DNA of 64,000 nt from an uncultured Lachnospiraceae bacterium (GCA_910579865.1 CAJTXA010000016.1:1-64000); one strand, 5' to 3'; numbered from the stretch's first letter, positions 1-8,453 are shown. Program-made: numbers and translations. The notes: generated from the sequence alone by a model not told the origin.

Positions 1-101
1 AGGAATGGTCATCATAAAGATAATACAGCAGTAATATCAGTAGATCGAGAGGGGTTTTTATTGTTCGTTTTCTCCTATTAATTATACCAGAAAATGGATT
101 C

Positions 102-434
102 TTATGGAAGAGTAATTAAGTTGGTGCATATGAGGATAACCCTCTGACCGCATATCATAACCGGGTATTGCTTGTAGGGGTCTATGAAATATGTGTCTGA
201 CGTACAGAATGGATAAAACTTTTCTTCTGTGAGGTATTCAAAAGATATTTCCCTTTGCCGCCGCTTATCCCTGTCACGCCATGCGTTGATAGCGGAATAG
301 CGTATAACTACTCTGCAAAAGGCATTAAATGTGTATTCGATATGCTCCTTGTATGCTTCTGTGCAAGCCATAAATGATTCCCCCTCTCTCCCACATGTGA
401 CGGTGCATGGTTTACGGTCGCATTTATAATTCAA
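102..434 (-). pseudogene. Truncated sigma-70-like regulator of a conjugative element
   Basis: The 110 residues contain GESFMACTEAYKEHIEYTFN, then FCRVVIRYSAINAWRDRDKR and REISFEYLTEEKFYPF. I recognise this as the N-terminal half of the small sigma-70-like protein that Tn916/Tn1549-type conjugative elements carry. Family members normally continue for about 60 more residues with an HTH region 4. Here similarity fades after VMICGQRVI and the frame stops soon afterwards, so the DNA-binding half is missing. A -10-like TATAAT and an AGGAG lie on the same strand beyond the stop (about 70-95), suggesting that another element gene once followed. Recognition is from memory of the family; exact ancestry is uncertain. 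Confidence 0.6.
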
Positions 435-575
435 AGGGTAATAGCACTTTAGGCTGTCGCCCCTTGATTATCTACCAATGAAACCGGGAAAGGCTGTCAA
501 CAATGACACAAAACGACATACATTTAATCGTTTGCTTCTCCGGCGGGTTTTGCTATCTGCATAAAATCTCTCTTG

Positions 576-1400
576 TTATTTCATCAACCCTTTTTTCTTA
601 ACGTAATCGCAAATAAAAGAAACAAACGCCAATATTAACAAGATAAAAATAGACAGCATATCCCAAATATCAAGGATAGGTTCTGCTATCATTTTTGATA
701 ACATTATATTGATGATAAACATAAATGGAATAGCTAATAACAAAACAATTCCTAAAGCAATCAATTTTCTTGTTTTCCCAATGCGGTTAAAAATCGCTGC
801 TATTATCCATAGGAAAATGATGGAAGCTATCGCCACAACAACGCCAACTGAAAATATTTCTTTTGCTTTTATCAAGCTGCTTAATAAAAATAAATATGGG
901 ATAATAAAAACGCTGAACGATATTAAACTTACCATGATTCCCCTCTTTCCCAGTATGATACTTGGAAAAGTTATGACCCATGCAAAAACAATGGAACTGA
1001 CCGGGATTAGTGACCATGTTAAATTGCCAGATATTGCAATATTGCAAATAAGACATACCATAATCCCTATCAAAAGTGTCACTGAAAATAAAATTGAAAT
1101 AATAACATTCTTTGTCATGTTATTTTCATCTTTTCTTTTCAAAGTAATCAAATTTTCATCTGCCTTTTTTTCATAACTTTCCATGTCAATTTCCTCCCCA
1201 CTTAATAACTCGTTTACTGTAATTCCCAATATTTCGCAAAGTTCTAACATTATAGATGAATCGGGCATACTTTTACCTGTTTCCCATTTAGATACCGCTC
1301 TATCTGTAATGTTCAATTTTTCTGCCAACTGTGCTTGAGTTAGTTTTTTCTCTTTGCGACATTTGGCAATAAATTTTCCAATCTCTGTCTGATTCATCAT
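576..1400 (-). CDS. XRE-family regulator with a multi-pass membrane domain
   Basis: The start at 1400 has a clean AAAGGAG box 6 nt upstream; an in-frame ATG at 1457 has none. The protein is 274 residues. Residues about 5-60 form a Cro/C1-type HTH (LTQAQLAEKLNITDRAVSKW), followed by a charged linker and then about six hydrophobic segments to the C terminus (for example VIISILFSVTLLIGIMVCLI). This makes it a membrane-tethered DNA-binding protein of a type common in Firmicutes, often next to antimicrobial-peptide or resistance genes. No target operon is adjacent, and it sits between broken mobile-element genes, so it may be cargo left by the element. Ligand and targets are unknown. Confidence 0.75.
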   Translation of the reverse strand: MMNQTEIGKFIAKCRKEKKLTQAQLAEKLNITDRAVSKWETGKSMPDSSIMLELCEILGITVNELLSGEEIDMESYEKKADENLITLKRKDENNMTKNVIISILFSVTLLIGIMVCLICNIAISGNLTWSLIPVSSIVFAWVITFPSIILGKRGIMVSLISFSVFIIPYLFLLSSLIKAKEIFSVGVVVAIASIIFLWIIAAIFNRIGKTRKLIALGIVLLLAIPFMFIINIMLSKMIAEPILDIWDMLSIFILLILAFVSFICDYVKKKGLMK

Positions 1401-1745
1401 TTTTTCTCCTTTCGCCTTGAACGATACACCTGACTGTATATTTTTCACACGAACCAACGGTTGAATTGGGGAGATTCGACCATTGGTTGGGAAGCCTTTT
1501 TTGTCGTTTTCTGTATCATTTTATCATATGGCTGTAAATTTTTCTATTATGTGTTTTTGACATATAAAAAGAATGAGAGGGATTCCATAGCCTGTTATGC
1601 ACATTTCCATAATGCTTGTCTTTTGGTCTTTGGTTTCTTTGGTTCGGAATAGTGTGGTGCTGGCGGTCTATCTCTTGTTTTCGGTTGCTTGCTTCTTTAC
1701 CGTACATGAGCATTATCGCTTGGTATAAACCACCATTATCAGACA

Positions 1746-1934
1746 TTGCAAAATATGTATGACGACAAACTACAATATATTGAAAAGCTGAAAAGCAATC
1801 GTACCTTGCAACAAGCTGATTTGGATTCAAAACAACAACAGCTTGATAAATTCCAAGAATTGCTTGATACCTATCATTTTTCAGATATTCAAAATTTAGC
1901 AGATTTTTTAAAAAAATCTCAAAAAGAAATGTAG
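1746..1934 (+). pseudogene. C-terminal fragment of a coiled-coil protein
   Basis: About 60 charged codons with heptad-like spacing (LQYIEKLKSNRTLQQADLDS) end at a TAG at 1932. The only possible start is a TTG without a ribosome site, and the frame upstream is closed by a stop at 1707. I read it as the tail of a longer gene cut by rearrangement. The family is not recognised; a mobilisation or plasmid-maintenance protein is one guess from context. The opposite-strand frame over the same bases (1516-1938) has no recognisable features. Confidence 0.35.
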
Positions 1935-1977
1935 ACAAATTTAGATTTTCATGCTAGTATAAAAGTACAAGAAAGGT

Positions 1978-2160
1978 GTTCACGAGTGGAACGTCAATAT
2001 AGTATTTCAAACAAGGGAACTACGAGCGAGTTCCCTTTATTTTATCTATACATAATTTTTCTTCTTCAACATAAAATACTATTACAATTCTTCTTTGGAC
2101 GTGTGCCAAAGAATTTATTGTAATTAAGCAAAGGGAGTCACGAGCGGACTCCCTATTTTT
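1978..2160 (+). other. Four hairpins sharing an ACGWGYG loop, two with terminator-like U tracts
   Basis: Four perfect stems each close the same 7-nt loop. They are GTTC/GAAC around ACGAGTG (1978-1992), AAGGGAACT/AGTTCCCTT around ACGAGCG (2013-2037, then TATTTTAT), TTCTTTGG/CCAAAGAA around ACGTGTG (2091-2113) and GGGAGTC/GACTCCC around ACGAGCG (2133-2153, then TATTTTT). Loop-to-loop distances are 40, 77 and 41 nt, so the hairpins form two similar pairs whose second member looks like an intrinsic terminator. Stem sequences differ while loops are kept, which points to a selected RNA feature. What binds it is unknown. Confidence 0.6.
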
Positions 2161-2165
2161 AATTT

Positions 2166-2326
2166 ATTTTAGAGCCATTTTAGAGCCACAAGCCATTTTC
2201 AATGAAATTCCGGCAAGTGGCTTTTGCTTTTGTTCGCTATTATTTTTAGACATTAAGAAACCGCAACCCCTTGATTTCTCAAAGGATTGCGGTGCTTATT
2301 TTTATTATTTGGCTCTAATCTAAAGA
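2166..2326. repeat. Integrase-arm-like repeats and a hairpin beside the tuf scrap
   Basis: TTTTAGAGCCA occurs twice in tandem at about 2168-2190, and an inverted partner TGGCTCTAATCTAAA lies at about 2309-2323. Between them is a stem of CGCAAcCCcTTGA/TCAAaGGaTTGCG (about 2263-2293). Tandem direct repeats of this size next to a recombination core are typical of arm-type binding sites of tyrosine integrases in conjugative elements and phages. No integrase gene remains in the window. The attachment-site reading is inference. Confidence 0.4.
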
Positions 2327-2377
2327 TTACTCAATAATCGTAGCCACACGTCCAGAACCTACTGTACGTCCGCCCTC
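2327..2377 (-). pseudogene. tuf: 3' end of an elongation factor Tu gene
   Basis: Reading leftwards, 16 codons encode EGGRTVGSGRVATIIE followed by TAA, the almost invariant C terminus of EF-Tu. The match stops abruptly upstream, where EF-Tu would have FAIR before EGGRT but this sequence does not. So this is a short duplicated 3' end, not a gene. Integrating elements that target the 3' end of a gene leave exactly such a copy, and the arm-like repeats immediately beyond the stop fit that. A random rearrangement scar is the alternative. Confidence 0.7.
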
Positions 2378-2481
2378 ATGATGGCTGAATAGCTAAAAGT
2401 TCCAATACATCATCGACCAAATGGAGCACATAGGAGACATACATCATGTAAGAGAGCATCATCTTTAACAATTGCTATTTA

Positions 2482-2665
2482 GGTACAGAGTTTGAAAACA
2501 AAACGGTGGACTTCCTGGACTAACAGCCAATAGAGTAGGTAAGGCTAATGATGGTGGTATTAACATTGAAGTGAATGTGAATGTTCAAGGAGCCGAATAT
2601 TCATATTACATTCAATGCAAGTATTACAACAAGCCTTTGGGCAAGGGTCCAATTCAAGAGGTTTA
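2482..2665 (+). pseudogene. Fragment of an Mrr-type restriction endonuclease
   Basis: Two frames joined by a frameshift near 2505 read GTEFEN and then GKANDGGINIEVNVNV followed by YYIQCKYYNKPLGKGPIQEV. This is the core of the Mrr_cat nuclease fold, whose motif is normally GGIDI...QCK. The catalytic aspartate position reads asparagine here (GGINI), and both ends are missing. Downstream it runs into the IS110 remnant near 2666. It is dead as a nuclease unless a complete copy exists elsewhere. Confidence 0.6.
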
Positions 2666-3118
2666 TTCTAAAGCGACATTACAAACAGTAAGTGTGTTCT
2701 GATATCTATTTTTTTCACTGGAACGGTAGGAAACAAGCTTATAACGATACCTTGTGTATTCTCTGAGAATACAGATAGCTTTACAAGGAACATAACTGCC
2801 TTTCACCAATCTAAGACGGAACAAATCCCTAATCCACTTAGAATCCTTGTTGTCTTTAATAGCTTTTATCCATTTGGGATTAGCAATCGTGACATTTATT
2901 TCATCTTCCAAGAGGTTAAAGACAGGAACCCAATATTTACCAGTAGATTCCATACAAACATCACGGCAGTTATGCTCTAACAGCTATTGCTTGAATTCAA
3001 GAATGGAATTGTTGAAGGTGGAAAAACGTTTCTTTTGATAAGAAGGCTCAATACCACCAGTAGTTGCAACGAGGAAAGATTTGTGAACATCGACATCACA
3101 ACAGGTTTGGTAAGCTTG
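2666..3118 (-). pseudogene. Degraded IS110-family transposase
   Basis: Reading leftwards from 3118: CCDVDVHKSFLVATTGG, then YQKKRFSTFNNSILEFKQ, a TAG stop, then LLEHNCRDVCMESTGKYW and FNLLEDEINVTIANPKW. This is the N-terminal RuvC-like (DEDD) half of an IS110-type transposase. The TAG stands where a tryptophan is expected. A few residues are missing around KDNKDSKW, and the C-terminal half with the Ser/Gly-rich region is absent. The remaining open stretch (2663-2953) is only 96 codons. It joins the Mrr fragment directly. No functional product is expected. Confidence 0.75.
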
Positions 3119-3732
3119 TTAACGAGTATTATGGAGTAAAACAAATACTAATTTGTCGAACCAAACGGCATATACAATCTGATAGGAGCGAGGTTGAAAT
3201 ATGCCTTGCTCCTTTTCATTTATCAGGTATTCATTTGTAGATGAATTATGGCCTATGATATTGGAATTTTTATATGGAAATGATATAATAATTGCACGCC
3301 CCACAGAAACAATCTAAAAGTAGGTAGAAGCGGCTAATTCAATAATCATACAGCAAAAATTAGGATTATATCACTGGGAATACAAAAGCGAATTGGGAGT
3401 AAAAAAATGAAAGCAGCCATAAACCATGCTCGATTTTTTCAAATTATTCTGTTTCTCATATGGCTGTTACGTTTTTTTAAAAAGGCGTATGTAGAACTCT
3501 TATTCTTTGGTCTGTTTCTATACCATTTATATTATTTAAAACTTTATAAAGACTATAATTTTTATAGGATATACTCTTACCTTTAGATAACAAAGATTTT
3601 GTATCTATTTTTTTATATGGAAAAAAGCAATGTATGATTTAAAAGAAGAGCTTGACTTTATTAGAAAAATGAAAGAGAATAGGGGATAGTGGCTTTTACT
3701 GGGATAATTGATAGAAAAATACGGAGGAATTT
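3119..3732. other. Noncoding or decayed stretch before the ABC-F gene
   Basis: No convincing gene was found. The minus-strand frame at 3119-3304 lacks a ribosome site and recognisable motifs. A 19-codon frame (3630-3689, ending KMKENRG) has no good ribosome site and could be a leader or the tail of a lost gene. CAGCCATA/TATGGCTG around 3415-3466 could pair across a long loop before a T run, but weakly. The ABC-F gene has its own AGGAGG just upstream of 3733. Confidence 0.4.
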
Positions 3733-5718
3733 ATGTTATATCAGATATGTAATGGTGCGGTGGAATTAGGCTCAGAGATTATATTAAAAAAAATTAACTT
3801 TGAGATCCGTGGGACAGAGAAGATTGCAGTAGTTGGAAGGAATGGAGGAGGAAAGACAACTTTATTAAGGTTAATTTCAGGTGAATTAGAGTTGTTAAAA
3901 AGGGATAGTGATGAAGATATTTTTATTGCAAAAGCAGGAAATCCAGAAATCGGATATTTAAAACAGATTGCGTTTACCGATCCTACTATTTCATTAGATG
4001 AAGAGATTCGAAAGGTATTTCGTCCAATTCTTGCTATGCAGGAGCGAATGGAGTTTTTATTAGAGAAGATAAATAAAGGAACAAAAGATATACCAAAGGA
4101 TGATGCGCTTCATGCAAAAGAGATTGAGGAGTATACCAATCTTCAAGAGAGGTTTAAAGATATTGGGGGATATTACTATGAAAAAGAATATGAAACTATG
4201 CTTCGGCAGTTTGGTTTTACAATGGAGGATAAAAGAAAACCATTAAATCAATTTTCAGGAGGGCAGCAGACAAAATTAGCGTTTATTAAACTTTTGCTTA
4301 GCAAACCGGATATTCTGCTTTTGGATGAGCCAACGAATCATTTGGATATTTCTACGATTGAATGGTTAGAAGAGTATTTAAAGAATTATAAGAAAGCGGT
4401 TGTAATTGTTTCGCATGATCGAATGTTTTTAGATAAAGTAGTAGATGTAGTATATGAAATTGAGTATGGAGTATTAAAACGCTATCCTGGGAATTATACA
4501 AAATTTATGGAAACGAAACGAGTAAATTATGAAAAGCAAAAAAAGGATTATGAGATGCAGCAGAAGGAAATTGCTCGTTTACAGATGATTGTGGAAAAGT
4601 ATAAAAATACACCAACTAAGGTTGCTATGACTCGATCAAAATTGAAGCAAATTGAACATATGGAGAAGATTGAAGCACCTGACCGATTTGATACACATAC
4701 TTTTCATGCTAATTTTAAACCAAATCGGGAAACTGGAAAAGAGGTTTTACATGTACAAAATTTAGAGATTGGTTATAATCAAGCGATTTGTACAGTAACA
4801 ATGCAACAGCAAAAAAAGCAGAGAATTGGGATTATTGGTGGAAATGGTTTAGGAAAATCTACATTTTTAAAAACATTAGTAGGGGTGATTCCTGCAATTA
4901 GTGGAGAGTATTCTTTTGGCTATCAAGTGGATGTGGGGTATTTTGATCAACAAATGGCACAATATAGTAGTAAGAAAACCGTGCTGGATGAATTTTGGGA
5001 TGAGTATCCGACGCTTGATCGGACAGAAGTTCGTTCTTCTCTTGGAGCTTTTTTATTTCGTCAAGAGGAAGTATTTAAAACAGTAGATATGTTGTCAGGG
5101 GGAGAGAAAGTAAGACTAGCTCTTTGTAAAATATTTAAGACAAAACCAAACTTTTTGATTTTGGATGAACCTACCAATCATATGGATATTATTGGAAAGG
5201 AAACATTGGAGGCGATGTTAAGGGATTTTCCTGGAAGTGTATTATTTGTTTCTCATGATCGATATTTTATTAAGCAGATAGCCGATGCATTGTTGGTATT
5301 TGAAGAGGGAAGTGTACAGTATCTGCCTTATGGATATGAAGAATATATGGAACGAAAAAATGGAACTTATGCTTCTTCTATTGATCAGGCGATTTATACA
5401 AAACAGGATAAGAGGAATGAGACAATTTTACAGAAAAAAGTTTTAATAGAGGAGCCACTACAAAAAGGAAAGGAATCGTATGTGCTTGGAAAGGAACGTT
5501 CTCGGTTGGAGAAAAAATTGAAACGAGTAGAAGAACAAGTTACTGAGGTAGAACAGAAAATACAAGAAAAAAAGGAGGAAATGGCAAAACCGGAATATTC
5601 CAGCAGTTATATGAAGTTAAGCGATATTTCCTCGCAAATTGAGGAATTAGAACTAGAACTTTTAGAATTAATGGAGGAATGGGAAGATATTGACCAGCAA
5701 CTTGAAAAGTTGGAATAA
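3733..5718 (+). CDS. ABC-F family ATPase (ribosome-associated or resistance type)
   Basis: The 661-residue protein has two ABC cassettes and no membrane segment, the ABC-F arrangement. The first has Walker A GRNGGGKTT (35-43), signature FSGGQQTKLAF and Walker B DILLLDEPTNHLD. The second has Walker A GGNGLGKST (about 368-376), signature LSGGEKVRLAL and FLILDEPTNHMD. Between them lies the charged arm and linker (about 255-330) that reaches the ribosomal tRNA sites in this family, and a coiled coil occupies about 590-661. ABC-F proteins relieve stalled ribosomes or remove antibiotics; overall layout resembles YdiF/Uup housekeeping types more than Vga/Lsa, but this cannot be settled by eye. ATG follows ACGGAGGAATTT. 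Confidence 0.85.
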   Translation: MLYQICNGAVELGSEIILKKINFEIRGTEKIAVVGRNGGGKTTLLRLISGELELLKRDSDEDIFIAKAGNPEIGYLKQIAFTDPTISLDEEIRKVFRPILAMQERMEFLLEKINKGTKDIPKDDALHAKEIEEYTNLQERFKDIGGYYYEKEYETMLRQFGFTMEDKRKPLNQFSGGQQTKLAFIKLLLSKPDILLLDEPTNHLDISTIEWLEEYLKNYKKAVVIVSHDRMFLDKVVDVVYEIEYGVLKRYPGNYTKFMETKRVNYEKQKKDYEMQQKEIARLQMIVEKYKNTPTKVAMTRSKLKQIEHMEKIEAPDRFDTHTFHANFKPNRETGKEVLHVQNLEIGYNQAICTVTMQQQKKQRIGIIGGNGLGKSTFLKTLVGVIPAISGEYSFGYQVDVGYFDQQMAQYSSKKTVLDEFWDEYPTLDRTEVRSSLGAFLFRQEEVFKTVDMLSGGEKVRLALCKIFKTKPNFLILDEPTNHMDIIGKETLEAMLRDFPGSVLFVSHDRYFIKQIADALLVFEEGSVQYLPYGYEEYMERKNGTYASSIDQAIYTKQDKRNETILQKKVLIEEPLQKGKESYVLGKERSRLEKKLKRVEEQVTEVEQKIQEKKEEMAKPEYSSSYMKLSDISSQIEELELELLELMEEWEDIDQQLEKLE

Positions 5719-5790
5719 AACTCTGACTTCTATAGAAAGAAGATGTGTATTTTCTTTCTATATATTGCAAAAAATCAAATATTTTTATAT

Positions 5791-5841
5791 AATAATGCCA
5801 GAATAGAGAAAAAAATGTTATTTTATCTGGCATTATTTTAT
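5791..5841 (+). terminator. Intrinsic terminator after the ABC-F gene
   Basis: AATAATGCCAGA pairs with TCTGGCATTATT across an AT-rich loop of about 20 nt and is followed by TTATT. It separates the ABC-F gene from the HTH/TPR regulator. Confidence 0.6.
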
Positions 5842-5975
5842 TGTATGAAAATGAAAAAAGGGATAAATCGGGATATTTGGGAAAATAGAATTTTGATAAA
5901 AATAATTTTGTACTGGATATAAAATTTAGAAATTTTATATGAAAAAAATAATAAGGGGGATGCACATAGGATGAA

Positions 5976-7856
5976 ATGAATACTACACATAATTTGGTTG
6001 TTGAAAATGAAATTGGGAAAACGATTAGAATTCTTCGTTTAGACGTTGGAAAAACAAGAGAGGAAATTTCACATGGCTTATGTTCTTTATCTGTTTTACA
6101 GCGATTAGAAGCGGGAGAACGTTTTGCAGATAAAAAGCTAATTGATGCTTTGATTCAGAGATTAGGAAAGTCGTCAGATAAATTTGAGTTTGTACTTGGT
6201 AAAGTAGAGTATGAGATTCATCAAAAGCGGATAGCGATTGATCATGCATTTGAAATGGAAGAATATGATGAATGTCGTGAATTACTAGAAAAGTTTGCAA
6301 AGGAATGTAAGAAAGATGATAATTTGAATTTACAATATATTCAAAAAATGAAATTTTTGCTTCGGGATTTGGAATATCATACAGTTGATGAAGCAGAAGA
6401 ATTAATTTTAAGAATAATTCGTATTACTTCTCCAAATTTTTGTGTGGAGAACATGGAAGAAAGATTACTATGTACAGAAGAATGTAAATTAATCTATTTA
6501 TTGGCATTAACAGAGATTGAGGCAGAACGTTTTGAAAAAGCAACTACAATTTTGGCAAAGTTAAGTTTTTATTTAGAAAAGCATTTTAGTGATGTAGAGG
6601 AACGAATAAAGTTATATCCTCAAATTGCTTATTCTTTATCTATGTGTTATGAGTATTACGGACAATATGCAAAAGAAATAGAAATTGCAGAAAAAGCAAT
6701 TGAATTATTGGAAGAAAATGGAAGGATATATTTATTAGAAGAATTATTAGAATGTTATAAAAATGGACTTTTTTGGGAAAAGGAGGGAAAGAAAATTGTT
6801 TTAACAGAAGAGGAAGAAGAGAAAAAACGAGAATTAGAAAATCAGATTGAGGTATTAAAGCAGATACAAAAGGAATATGGCAGTAGTTCTCGTTCTGGAA
6901 TTGGAATAAATACGATTTCTCATAATTATGGAGGGCAAGAAGTACATTTAATTCATGAAGTTTTAGAAAGAAAAAGAAGGATTAAGGGATTAACACAAGA
7001 ACAATTAAGTACAGGAATTTGTGAACCAGAAACATTATCAAGGTTATTAAATGGAAAACAAACACCAAATAAAAATACTTATCGGATGTTAGCAGAGTGT
7101 TTAGAATTAGATACAGAACGTTGTAGACCTTATCTTTCTGTGGAAGATTATGAAATTTATGAGAAACAGAGAAGGTTGGGTTTATATTTACAACGTAGTG
7201 AATATGCTTTAGCAGAACGCTTATTTAGTGAGATTGAGAAAAAGTTACCACAAAATATAGCAAAAAATAAGCAATTTTGTTTATTAGTTAGAACTATTAT
7301 AGAAAGTAGATTGGGAAGAATGAAATGGGAAGAAAGGTTAAGACATTTAAAGGAAGCAATTGCATATACCATTCCTAACTTTTCAGAAGTGTGCATTGCA
7401 CAATGGCCGTTATGTAGACAGGAAATAATGATATTAAATGATATTGCAAATACATATGCTAGAATTGGAAACGTAAACGAAGCATTAGAAATATTTAAAA
7501 ATATTATGGAATTTTATCAAACTAGTGAAGTGGATATTTTTTATCATATAGAAACTATAACAATGACAATTTATAATTATACGAAGTGGTTAGGAAATTT
7601 AGGAAGGTATGAAGAAACAATAGAATTGTATGAAAAGGCAATAAAGATAAATATTGATACTGGAAGAGGAAGAATATTAGGTGGTTTATTGTATGGAAAA
7701 GCTTGGAGTTTAAGAAAAATATCTGAAATTAATATAAAAGCCTGCCAACGTTATTGTAGGCAAGCTTATTATATATCCAATATTATGAAAGAAGAAAGAA
7801 ATAAAAATAAAATATTGGAATATGGAAAAATAAATTTTGGAGATTTTCAGTTATGA
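5976..7856 (+). CDS. Duplicated HTH-TPR regulator, possible RRNPP-like peptide receptor
   Basis: The 626-residue protein consists of two similar halves. Each starts with a Cro/C1-type HTH (residues about 12-50, with EEISHGLCSLSVLQRLEAGE; and about 325-385, with TQEQLSTGICEPETLSRLLN) followed by a helical TPR-like array (about 60-310 and 395-620). An HTH plus TPR array is the architecture of the RRNPP group (Rgg, PlcR, PrgX), which bind imported signal peptides. The tandem duplication is unusual for characterised members. The gene converges with a secreted-peptide gene whose stop is 2 bp beyond its own, which supports a peptide-receptor role. Function is inferred from architecture and position; codon use is very AT-rich. 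Confidence 0.75.
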   Translation: MNTTHNLVVENEIGKTIRILRLDVGKTREEISHGLCSLSVLQRLEAGERFADKKLIDALIQRLGKSSDKFEFVLGKVEYEIHQKRIAIDHAFEMEEYDECRELLEKFAKECKKDDNLNLQYIQKMKFLLRDLEYHTVDEAEELILRIIRITSPNFCVENMEERLLCTEECKLIYLLALTEIEAERFEKATTILAKLSFYLEKHFSDVEERIKLYPQIAYSLSMCYEYYGQYAKEIEIAEKAIELLEENGRIYLLEELLECYKNGLFWEKEGKKIVLTEEEEEKKRELENQIEVLKQIQKEYGSSSRSGIGINTISHNYGGQEVHLIHEVLERKRRIKGLTQEQLSTGICEPETLSRLLNGKQTPNKNTYRMLAECLELDTERCRPYLSVEDYEIYEKQRRLGLYLQRSEYALAERLFSEIEKKLPQNIAKNKQFCLLVRTIIESRLGRMKWEERLRHLKEAIAYTIPNFSEVCIAQWPLCRQEIMILNDIANTYARIGNVNEALEIFKNIMEFYQTSEVDIFYHIETITMTIYNYTKWLGNLGRYEETIELYEKAIKINIDTGRGRILGGLLYGKAWSLRKISEINIKACQRYCRQAYYISNIMKEERNKNKILEYGKINFGDFQL

Positions 7857-7858
7857 TT

Positions 7859-8017
7859 CTAGAAATAATCAATTTCATCTAAATCAGATTCAGTACAAGG
7901 AGCAATTCCTTCTTCTCCATATCCATTAGTGGGATTGGTAGGAGTGATAACTGTACATAAAGATAAAGTGAGAGTTGCTGCTACTAATAATGCAGTAATA
8001 CGTCTAATAGTTTTCAT
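7859..8017 (-). CDS. Small secreted peptide precursor, candidate signalling peptide
   Basis: A 52-codon frame starts at ATG 8017 behind a perfect AGGAGG (8027-8032). It begins MKTIRRITALLVAATLTLSL, a classic signal peptide with basic n-region and hydrophobic core, followed by CTVITPTNPT and an acidic tail, EEGIAPCTESDLDEIDYF. The Cys at 21 could be a lipidation or cleavage point, and a second Cys lies at 41. Its stop (7859-7861) is 2 bp from the stop of the convergent HTH-TPR regulator. Tiny exported peptides encoded beside such receptors are pheromone precursors in Streptococcus and Bacillus. A lipopeptide or leaderless bacteriocin-like role is possible. No homologue is recognised. Confidence 0.65.
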   Translation of the reverse strand: MKTIRRITALLVAATLTLSLCTVITPTNPTNGYGEEGIAPCTESDLDEIDYF

Positions 8018-8202
8018 TTTAATAACCTCCTAAGTATTTTTAGCATAATTTAAAAAATAAAGTATATAATAGTATTATTGGCAATAATAATAAGTAAACT
8101 TTTAAATAGTATTAATATTTTATATATGAATTGTAATATTTACTATTTTTTAATAGAAAGTTAAAAATTTATAAAGGTTCTATATAGGAGTATTGTTTCC
8201 AG

Positions 8203-8232
8203 TTGACATTTAGACTTGTATTTTTGTATTCT
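8203..8232 (+). promoter_or_regulatory. Sigma-A-like promoter without an obvious gene
   Basis: TTGACA (8203-8208), an 18-nt spacer and TATTCT (8227-8232). No start codon with a ribosome site follows within 100 nt. It lies between the peptide gene and the small hairpin transcript and could be a target of the neighbouring regulator. Confidence 0.4.
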
Positions 8233-8342
8233 AGATGTTCATTATAAGGAAATATTAAATATAACAGTTCCGAAGTAGAGTCTTTATTAATTTTCAATGT
8301 TCAAATAAGAAATTTTATTGTTTTGTATTTACTTATTTATGA

Positions 8343-8370
8343 TTGACAATTAGGTTGAGTATAGTAAAAT
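8343..8370 (+). promoter_or_regulatory. Promoter of a short hairpin transcript
   Basis: TTGACA (8343-8348), a 16-nt spacer and TAAAAT (8365-8370). The predicted start (about 8377) is only a few bases before the large hairpin at 8384-8445. Confidence 0.5.
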
Positions 8371-8375
8371 TATTA

Positions 8376-8453
8376 GAAAAAATACATGACTTTTTCGGGT
8401 TATTTTATTAAAAATTTTTAATAGATTTATCCGAAAAAATCATGTTCTTTTTT
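8376..8453 (+). ncRNA. Candidate small RNA: promoter followed directly by a terminator-like hairpin
   Basis: ACATGACTTTTTCGG (8384-8398) pairs with CCGAAAAAATCATGT (8431-8445), with one mismatch, and TCTTTTTT follows. The apical region contains a second AT palindrome (TTAAAAATTTTTAA). With the consensus promoter ending at 8370, the expected transcript is about 75 nt and contains no reading frame. It could be a small regulatory RNA or an aborted leader whose terminator is conditionally bypassed. Confidence 0.45.

Noticed and set aside
1516..1938. 140-codon minus-strand frame
   Set aside because: No ribosome site or recognisable motif; its composition looks like noncoding DNA.
1978..2160. Type III toxin-antitoxin RNA repeats
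   Set aside because: Spacing is irregular and no ToxN-like gene follows; the repeated unit is a hairpin loop, not a 34-36 nt direct repeat.
3119..3304. 61-codon minus-strand frame
   Set aside because: No ribosome site or similarity that I recognise; lies in decayed DNA.
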